A DNA stretch of 14,502 nucleotides from positions 576,440 to 590,941 of the forward strand of contig NW_003145783.1 of the NCBI RefSeq assembly GCF_000003605.2. Direction: 5' to 3'. The notes under the pieces are model-generated. The model saw only the letters and a program-made list of their open reading frames with translations. It did no database searches and was not told the origin of the DNA. Origin of the DNA: Saccoglossus kowalevskii (Eukaryota > Hemichordata > Enteropneusta > Harrimaniidae). The position numbers and the translations under genes were made by a program. Positions 1-9,200 of the stretch are shown piece after piece; within the stretch, counting starts at the first letter, position 1, and each line of letters starts with the position of its first letter.

Positions 1-135
1 TATCAATTCCAATTCTAAATCATCAAGAAAACATAAATCTCGGCCATTATTTTACCACTATTTCAAGACTCTCAGCCCAGAGAAAACAAGTATTGACGTG
101 CAGTTTACTAAAGATACACATGTGATAATACAATG

Positions 136-265
136 TTATAATAGTTGGATGTCACTTTTCATTTTCTTCCCATTTGTATCCTTGTCAGCTATCTCAACCA
201 TCATTATATCATCCACTGGACACGTGATTGAGTCTGCAGTCAGTTTACCAAATGAATGAGTTTTT
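136..265 (-). CDS. SLC22 transporter exon 10 (C-terminal cytosolic tail, stop)
   Basis: 130 bases to a TAA stop at 136-138, after a strong acceptor: a T-rich tract ending TTGTTTTACAG. Only the phase left by exon 9 (two bases) gives an open reading here; the other two phases stop within nine codons. The 43-residue tail (529-571) is hydrophilic, has [12 protein letters not shown] near its start and ends DIQLL. Tails are poorly conserved in this family, so support is phase, splice site and composition rather than homology. No AATAAA on this strand is seen before the window edge. Confidence 0.75.
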
Positions 266-3200
266 CTGTAAAACAAGACAAATTAAACAAAAATTCCAGG
301 ATGTTGCTAATATTCATTGGGTGTTACTTTGATGTTATCGAAGAATCGGAATTACTCTATAAAAAGCTGTATAAATCTACTTCTAAGACAAATTATGAAG
401 AATTGTTTTCCCTTGCAACAAATTCACAGAGACACATAGTATAGTAATAATATATTTAATTTGACACGAAATCCCATAGTTAATAATTTCAACTGATCAC
501 AAGACAAAAACACAATTTATAGAAACATTGGTGTCTCGCACACCTGTTGGTAAATTCCACTAACGACCCCATCCCCGATCAGTAAAAACGGAGGATGTCA
601 AGACTAGTGGTTATATTATTAAACGATTACCACCGCTCCAGAAGCTCATTCAAAAAAGAGGAGGGAGAAGGGGGTAGCTGGTACAGTTTTACGGGAAATA
701 AAAAGGGATTTTTACAATTTACAAGGAAAAAAAGACGTTTTTACAGTGAAAATTGAATTTTGCAGTGAATTGTGTCATCTAGTCGTTTTACAGTTTCGAG
801 AATGTAATTTCCCTGTATTATTCTTTACAACATTTTTTTATTTTGATGTAAATTTTTGTACGTACCCAGAAAATGACACATTTTCACAGTGTACGAAAAA
901 CATATTTGATTGATTACGTTGTACGTCTAGCCTATGATTACAGAATTACGGAATTTATTTTTTCAATTGACGTTGTACGAACAAAAAATATTGCAATTAC
1001 GTTGAACGAAAATAACCCTTGCGCCCTTTCAAAAAACACACGCTTGCGGTGTCCACTCTGCAAAATCGTGATACAACGTGACTATGTCGGAGGGGGATAG
1101 TAGAAACCAGAGTGTATTTATGACCAAGCTAAGGTAAATGTGTAAATGTTTTCGAAACCAACGCTTTAACTTTTCCCAGATACCCTGCCCAGTGCCTGGC
1201 TGACGTATGGCAACAGTTTTCAAAATAAAATGTAAACATAATTGCATTATTGTAATAATCACGCTGTGCCTATCGAGTTGCACTCACTGTAACCAACAAT
1301 GGTGACTACGTCTAGTAGTCGTTTTGATCCGTTAAGGTGTTATCACTAGTAATAAAAGGTTGCAATTACATACCATATCAGGTCCAATATTTGAAATATA
1401 TTCACATAAAGCAATGGTCACAAATTTACACATGTTTAAGGTACTAATAGCAACAGCAAGCAGACAGTGTTATGAAAACAGACAAACACCCCGTAGGAAT
1501 GATATTAAAGGACGTGAATACTTGAACAGATTTGCGATAGCTGAACGACGAAAATGTGCACAAGCTCTTCACGAGATTCGTGTACGAGTTTAGAAACAGA
1601 TAGAACACTTGAAGAAATGAAGGTCCATCAGTCGCTCAGTACGCCAATCCCAAGATTTAATGAAATCGGTCAAAGTACGCAGCAGAAGTGACTGATGACA
1701 TGTTCAAATGTTGTTCTTGCTGTGAAACGCACCTTTATATGGTGACAGATTGTCAGTATGAGATATTTTCATGGTATGTATTTATATAAAGCTTTTCAAC
1801 ATCTGCTCCAAATATCACTATAATTGTGACATGAATACCATGTAGTTGGTAATTAAGAATGTGCTCTGCTCAAAATGTTACCCACATGAATACGAGCTAT
1901 TAATAATTCAAATAGCATTTATCTACTGTAATAAAACTTACTTTCCAAACATTTCACCATCCAGAAGCGTCTCTGAGAGTTTCTGATGACGTGTTTCCGG
2001 TAACAATAATGTAAGCAATCCAGCCAAAATGGACGTTGCTCCGAATATGATGAGTGGTAATGGCTCCCAAAATACTCTGATCAATAACAGTTGTGGCGCT
2101 AGAATTCCACCCCCTCTGGCACAAAGCGAGGATAGGGCCAGTCCAGTAGTTCTGGGAATATAAGGAGATGCACAAGTTTTAGCTATATTTACGCATTTAT
2201 TTAATCTCTACAAATATCATGAATTAATGCGCAATGTGCTGTACCTGACTGGGGTTGGGTATATTTCAGCAGAGAAGACATACACTATGGCGTAGGCAGC
2301 TGAAACAGCACATTTTCCAGTCATCACCAAAGCAACACTAATCCATTCCACAGTGCCTGGAAAATACGATAAGTACGAATCTGATTTGTTGATTCAGCAT
2401 TATACGTCATTCAAGTAATAACAAACTGGTTAAAGTTGTCACGGTTATAACAATGCAAATACGCGATATAACAAATATAAACATAACGTGATCCAGATGT
2501 CGTGGGATTAGCAAGATAGGAAACACCGTGAAGGTTAAAATTTGTTTTATCTCCATGGAAACACCAAGGGGACCCGGTCCAGAACCTTACACGAGCTGAC
2601 GAAGTGCGCGTGAACGCGCGCGCTTAGCTTGGACTAAGCGCCCAAAACACCACTGTATTCAATGTTCTTTAGGGCAATTTACTATTACATTCATAGTTAT
2701 TCATTTCGGCATACAATTTCCAACATGAAAATCAACGCGAGCACATCTACGGACATTGTTCTCGAGAAAAATATATAAACAGACGATGAGACTACGTGGC
2801 ATTTTCTATTATTCTGCAATCTGCACTTTCTGAATTTGTTTTGGTATTGTTTTAGAACCGAAGAACTAGCATGTATGGCTTCTTGGTTACTGTACTGCGT
2901 ATTCATAGTTAAAATGACTGAAGATTTGTGTATATTCTTAACAGCCTAGCCAGTACCTACCAATGTTTTCTCCCGTGCATGAATGCAATTAGGTCTATCC
3001 GATATGCAAACATATCAAATTAGCATAAATCTTCGTGTAGCGTGAACACTACTAAATGCTTGTAACATCTATACTTACATGTAGGTGCGAAGAGAGTAAG
3101 TATACATGCCAATCCTCCAAGTATAAACATCAATGACTGAGACCAACGACGCCCAAGTCTTGTTTCAGGTAGTAATATAGCTAGAATATAAGCTGGCACT

Positions 3201-6200
3201 TCTACTGCGCCCGATAGAAAAGCGTTCAAATAGTCGTCGCCTGCAAGATTCGAGGTGTTTAACGATATACCATAGTACACCATGCTTACAGTGAACCTGT
3301 TAAAATATGGAAAAAAACATTCATTAAATGTGTTCATAATTCTAACAAAATACCTTCTCGCTAAGGATAATTCGATAGAATAAGATATAATCAACATTTA
3401 ATTAAACCTGGTATTGGAAATCAATTATATAATGCACTTATTTATTATTACTTAATATGTGTATTGTATATGTCGGTAATTATATTCAACTCAATTACTG
3501 AGTCAACAACGAATCGTATCATGAAGCGTCCCAGTTCATCAACTACATTTCATGTATTATTTATTATACGAGCAACTATGATATCAAAACCAGATTTTTC
3601 CTTTTTTCACTGCAGTGTTCTACATCGATGGAAGATTTTGACCCCGTTGATATTTGTTTTCTGTTGGTACATTTACAAGTGATATCTCGAACACCACAAA
3701 CGTGATAGTTAAAAAAAATAAAATGTATGTTATGCAGAACATAAGAGCTTATATCAGATTGCTTTAAATCCGGAGATAACATCCTGTTCACTTCCACCTT
3801 CCCTATCAATGTGATCAGCTTGTAGTAACCTGCTTGATCACTCATTTTTGCAAAATATTTAATGTTTAAAACTGTGGTCGACAAGATTGTTTCGTAATTT
3901 AGCAAAACAATTTCGTGCAATTCGAAAAATATCGCGTCATATGTATAATCCAGAAGTGAATACTTTAGCATTCGATAAATTACCTAGTTATATTAATGTA
4001 AACTTTGGTTTAATAGTGTGACAGAAGTTGTGTACATTTCTTCTTACCAAGTGTAGCAGATGGTGAGAGTTTTCTTCCTCATATTTGGCAAGCGAAATAG
4101 ATCAAACACGTTTCCTGTGTCTTCTTTATTCTGTTCAGAATAAATACTTGCAGTAAATGACAATTAGTTATTGCATGACATGATACACAGGTATTCGAGT
4201 AAAACTAGTCATTTAACAGTCATAACAACGATTGATTAGCTGTTGCATTGCTAGATACTCTCAGATATTGAGGTTTCTGAGTTTAAGAAAGAGAGCTTCT
4301 TACACTGATGGTGCGGTCGTGGTGGAAATGAAAATTTTCCCACTTAGCCATAGCTATAGATAGGAGTATTGTCACTTGTATTGTCATCTTGAATTATGCT
4401 GGGATTCCTCGCAGTACATGTAACATATCTATGCTTTTTAGATTACATGCCACATACTGGACAATTTGAATATAAATAGTAAAGACTAACCCCTTCCTTT
4501 GAATTGCCAACACATTCAAACACACTATCGGGAACTGTGACTTTGTTAACTTTAGCACAGTCTCTGATGACTCTTTCTGCTTGTTTCCTTTTGCCAACTG
4601 AAAGTAGCCATCTTGGAGACTCTGGTAGGATCCTGAGTAAAGAAATATGTGAAATTTATTTTGGGAACCCGACCATCAACATATACAGAATGCTCTGTTA
4701 GAAAATGATACGAAAGCAATAATCTGTACTTTACTCATTCTCCTACCACTAACAATATTTCATAAAACAAACTCATTTATCCCGTACGATCGATAATTGT
4801 TCCGCCAGTTCAAACAAACCCTGCATCCAATAACAAACTCGCCGTGCATATTGTGCTAGAAGGCAATAATATAAATAAATAGTATATCCTATTCAGAATT
4901 TTCAATATGTATATGTCACTATAATTACCACCAATATGATAAGAATACAGCCGCTGGTATTGATATACATAACTGTAGTATCCACCAGTATCTGATAAAG
5001 TATGCTAATCCAGCTAAAATCATATATCCAAAGCTTATGAAAAAAGCGACAAGAGTTCCAGTGAACACTCTTTTTGATGGACCAACAAGTTCTGTAACTG
5101 TAAATTTAAAAGTCATCAAAACGATGCATAGTTATGAGTTCACTAGATGATTTCATTATGAGATAGGTGTACAATTTACACTTTACAAAAATATAACTAA
5201 TGTTTTTGTAGGATTAAGACAAACTCAGTCTGGTGGTAAAAAAAATACTAGATTGATTGCTTCAATTATCATATGTTTATGTGTGTGATTTTGCAGATTT
5301 GTACCATCCACCTTACTTTAAAAATAAGTTAACACCACGATCTACACTGTAAATATATTTGCTCTTACGCAGCACGAAGGCGGCGAGCCATATGCCCATC
5401 ACACCACTGCCAACAATCAGTCTAAAAATGGAATATACGATAATATTTGGAGAAAACGCGCATGCTGAGCTTCCTACCGCCATACACAGTAATGATAACA
5501 TCATTGATGGTTTACGACCAATTCTGCAAGACGAAGAAACAATAAGTGTCAAAATAAATACTTACATTTTTATATTGACGGATAATCCATCGACCAATGA
5601 TAAACAAAAACATATTGAGTTTGTTATTGTGACGTAGCGAGCTTTTGGTGATTATTGTTCTAGTCTCAATAAGTAAAGAAAATAATGTTATATCGTCATA
5701 TATCCTAAGTCATTAGTTGTGGAATTTGAATGAAAGCTGTTGGCCAAGGGGATGCCGTGTCATCTTACTTATATGCATACATGTCTAGTTCTAGGCAAGC
5801 TAGCTTAAATACATTTATGCTTCCGGTTGAATATTGACATTTTCCTAGTTATCAGATCAAATCTTTAGATTTCTCCCACATTTAAAATGACATAATAGAG
5901 TTATTCGTATATGTTAACAATTGGACGTTTGGCTTCTTAAAAATTAAGATTTCTCCGTTTTGTAACATATCTTCAATTCTCATTTTTTCGCGAATATCCC
6001 CTCAAATGTGATATTAAGCTAGGTGTTGTTAGTCGCTGTAGCTATAATTACCTGTCAGATAGAAAACCCAAAATTATTCCACCAGCAAGCATTCCCACCT
6101 GGAACATAGATGAGGATAACGCGCCAAGGGAATAGCGATCGCACACCAAATCAAACTGAAACAAAATGAAACAAGACACTTCTAGGACACTCCGTATATT

Positions 6201-9200
6201 CTGTGAGTAGACAAGGACAAATAATAAATTCGCAGTTGTGGAAGTAGCTTACTGGTTTCAGATGGTTTTGGTTCATATTAAAACTGCCAGTAACCGTACT
6301 AAGGTTCAATGAAATGTAAGTGAGTGTGTCACTCACTGTTTTTACATTTTTTAAATTCAAGGTCTGAGGTCTGGAACAAATTAAGTTTCTTGTCAGCGCA
6401 TGCACCGCCAACAAAAGTGTATTAGTAGACCGATTTCTTTTTCATGTATTATTCCACTGCGCATCACTCCCGAGCATTTGCCAGAGTTGAAAATGACATT
6501 CAGCCGATACAGCCACTCCTGTACTTTCAATTTTTGAATGGTCATTACACACCACAAATTGCCAATCAACGAATCGGCGACGAAATTGTTATCACAAGGA
6601 ACGGAATGGCCAATGTCATTTTCTTTTGAAAAATCTTTCCTAGTCGACTTGATAGTTTTTAGTCCATATCCTTTTTCGCTTTTATTGTCAAATCATAATT
6701 TCATACATTCCCGTGACTGTGTTTTTCTATTAGAAAGTGGTGCGTTCAAGTCGTGGTCGGCAGTAATGTTTAAGTATCGAGAATGCTCAGTTAGAGTTTC
6801 ATGACACGAGCCATTACATGAAAAACGTTTTCCCAAACATTATGTTTTTGAATAACAATTTCTGAAACCACATTTTAAAATTCAATGTCTTTTCTCACCA
6901 CCGTACTTAATTGTGTCTATTAACGAGCATCCTCTTTAAATGAACGTTGATCTGCACGTTTTCCTATTTATGATTTTTACATTTGATAAAATTGCAAACC
7001 TGAAATTTAATTAATTTTTAACAAGTCCGCAATTGCGTTAGTTCTTTCACTGTGTGAATTGTGTTGGGGAGGGGGGTTATACACCAGTTTTGCTTGCGCA
7101 ATGGCACATTGTATAAAGAAGACGAAATCGAAGTGATCGCTAGTAAACTAGTGGCTTCTATACTACGCAATGAACTTCCGGTTGTGTAGACATCTCGCCT
7201 CTGTACACATGTAATATGTTACTATGAAAGACAAAACTCGAAGACTCCACTTCCGGACCAACACGCAGTCCAACTGAATGAATCCGTGGATTTACGATGA
7301 GCGATTAAAAATGCTACACACTAATCCGAATAATAATCTGTGTGAAGGAATAAAGTTACAATTTAGATGCGTTAGTTATTTAATATAAGTTGGAGAGATA
7401 ATATATTTATTTCATCATTTGTGGACCAACATTCGTCATCGCTTCCTTGATTCGTGAATTACCCTAACCTGTTTTTGCACGACCTCTGCTCAATGATACA
7501 AGTTGAAATTGGTGTGTTTAATCTGAATGGCACAATAGCTGAAAACACCACGTGTTCAAGGAACAAGCAGCGTGCAAAAAGGAAGAGCTAAGAGTGTCCT
7601 TAATCCGTGACCATTCGAGAATAATCGATATTATGTCACTTAACTCATGCTTCACTCCTTTGAGTATCCTGGATGTTATCAATGTAAATGCGCATGCAGT
7701 AGAAGCAGTAGAAGGCGTGACGAATACCGGCCACCAAATATTAACTACGAATCAGCTATTTTACGGATCACGTGGCATCCTTTACTTCTTTCATCGTTTT
7801 GATATTCATTAATCGCATACGATGCGCACTGCTATTGAGTTATGCGAAATTTCATCTTGATTATTCTCGCTTTATATGCGATGGCCACGGAGTGTCCGCT
7901 ATCAGAACAACATGAAGAGACTGTGAAAGATGGGTCAAACGTATTTCTGTTCAACTGGTGTAGAGTTAAAAATAAGTAGAACAGGTTGCGACTACGAGTT
8001 TCACCTGTTCCTTTCACTCGCGCAAACGCGCTCACACATGATTATAATTATGCTATTCCAGGTTTTAAATTAACGCAAAACGAACGCAACATTGATCACT
8101 GTGAAAGTGAATGAGTTTTAACGAGTGATAATCAAAGTTCAAACTTGGGTCTGCGTGGGACAACGGTAACGATCTCGTTGAATGTCAATCAAAAAAAAGG
8201 TGATGTTTAGAAACCAAAACACAACAACATAGGTTCTAAACTGAATAGCACAGGGAGTCCAGCAACTGTAATCAAATGTACACTGTCTATCAGCGAGGGG
8301 TGTGGCTGGTATCGAGTGTAAGGAGTAGACAATGGATGAAGGCTCCAGCCAGCTCACATTTTTTAAACTAGAAAAAAGACAAAAAGAATGAAGAATAAAA
8401 TTTATAAAAAATACCAGCTTGAAGAATATTAGTCGCTCTTTCAAAAGTCGCCATGTTTTACCGATATCTGCAGAACAAATAAAAAAACTACACAAATTGT
8501 CTTAATTTACGTACAATTAACAGTTATACAAAAAAGCACGGCATCGTTGTGTCAATAGACAGTGCAGCTGTGGTGATAACGTAGAATAGCTGTATCTTCA
8601 TTAAAGATAATTTAGCGGACTAGACCATTTTTATTATATTTTTTCTGAATATATCGGCTTTCGAAAGTATTCATCAAAGAATCAGACACTTTTTGCTTCA
8701 CGTCTAATGCAGTTCGCAATTTCTTCAATGAACTTTCTGCCGCCTGCTCGAGGTTGGCTATACTAATCCGTAAGCTCTTACTTGCTGTCGGAATGCGGAT
8801 CCAATTCATCACAAACCACTACGCTGTCGCACCCATCACTGCTATACTTTGCTTTCATGTGACCACTTCTCATGTGGCAATTTCGATACAATTTTCTAGA
8901 CATATCTCTGAACACTTTGGGGTTGAATAAAGCGTTCATTTTCTCACATCTCTGGCTGATATTATCCACCACCGCAGTTCGCATCATATTGATGCCACAT
9001 TGAATCCCTAATCTAATGATCAATAACAATATATTGACTGTTGTGTTAATACAAACTTTCATTTGTTTGCGGTGTTTTTTTTCTTTGCCAACGCATTCAA
9101 TAAATTAAGTGTGCCGGGAATAGCATTATTATAATCCCGCGTGGGTGCGTTTGTTTGAGTGAAAGACCGGGCAGTGAGACTCGGGGTCCATTGCGTTCTA

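Noticed and set aside
1360-1593. 77-codon plus-strand frame in intron 9
   Set aside because: Its basic C-terminal half looks somewhat protein-like, but nothing is recognised and no flanking continuation was found.
1704-1719. Alternative tiny last exon for the transporter after TTTCACAG at 1720
   Set aside because: It keeps phase and would end after five codons, with an ATTAAA about 45 bases on, but its acceptor is weaker than that at 266. The distal exon gives 43 open codons in the only open phase. Kept as a possible alternative 3' end.
2565-2645. tRNA or tRNA-derived SINE in the GC-rich part of intron 7
   Set aside because: The reverse strand has a GGTTC word and hairpin arms, but no proper A box, B box or cloverleaf could be drawn.
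3576-3971. 131-codon minus-strand frame in intron 6
   Set aside because: No motif, no recognisable family, irregular composition, and wholly inside an intron of a well-supported gene.
7979-8010. Inverted pair GAACAGGT/ACCTGTTC
   Set aside because: Eight-base arms with a 16-base gap occur by chance in windows this size; no supporting context.
8139-8495. 118-codon minus-strand frame in intron 1
   Set aside because: Hydrophobic runs come from T-rich sequence; no family features or splice context.
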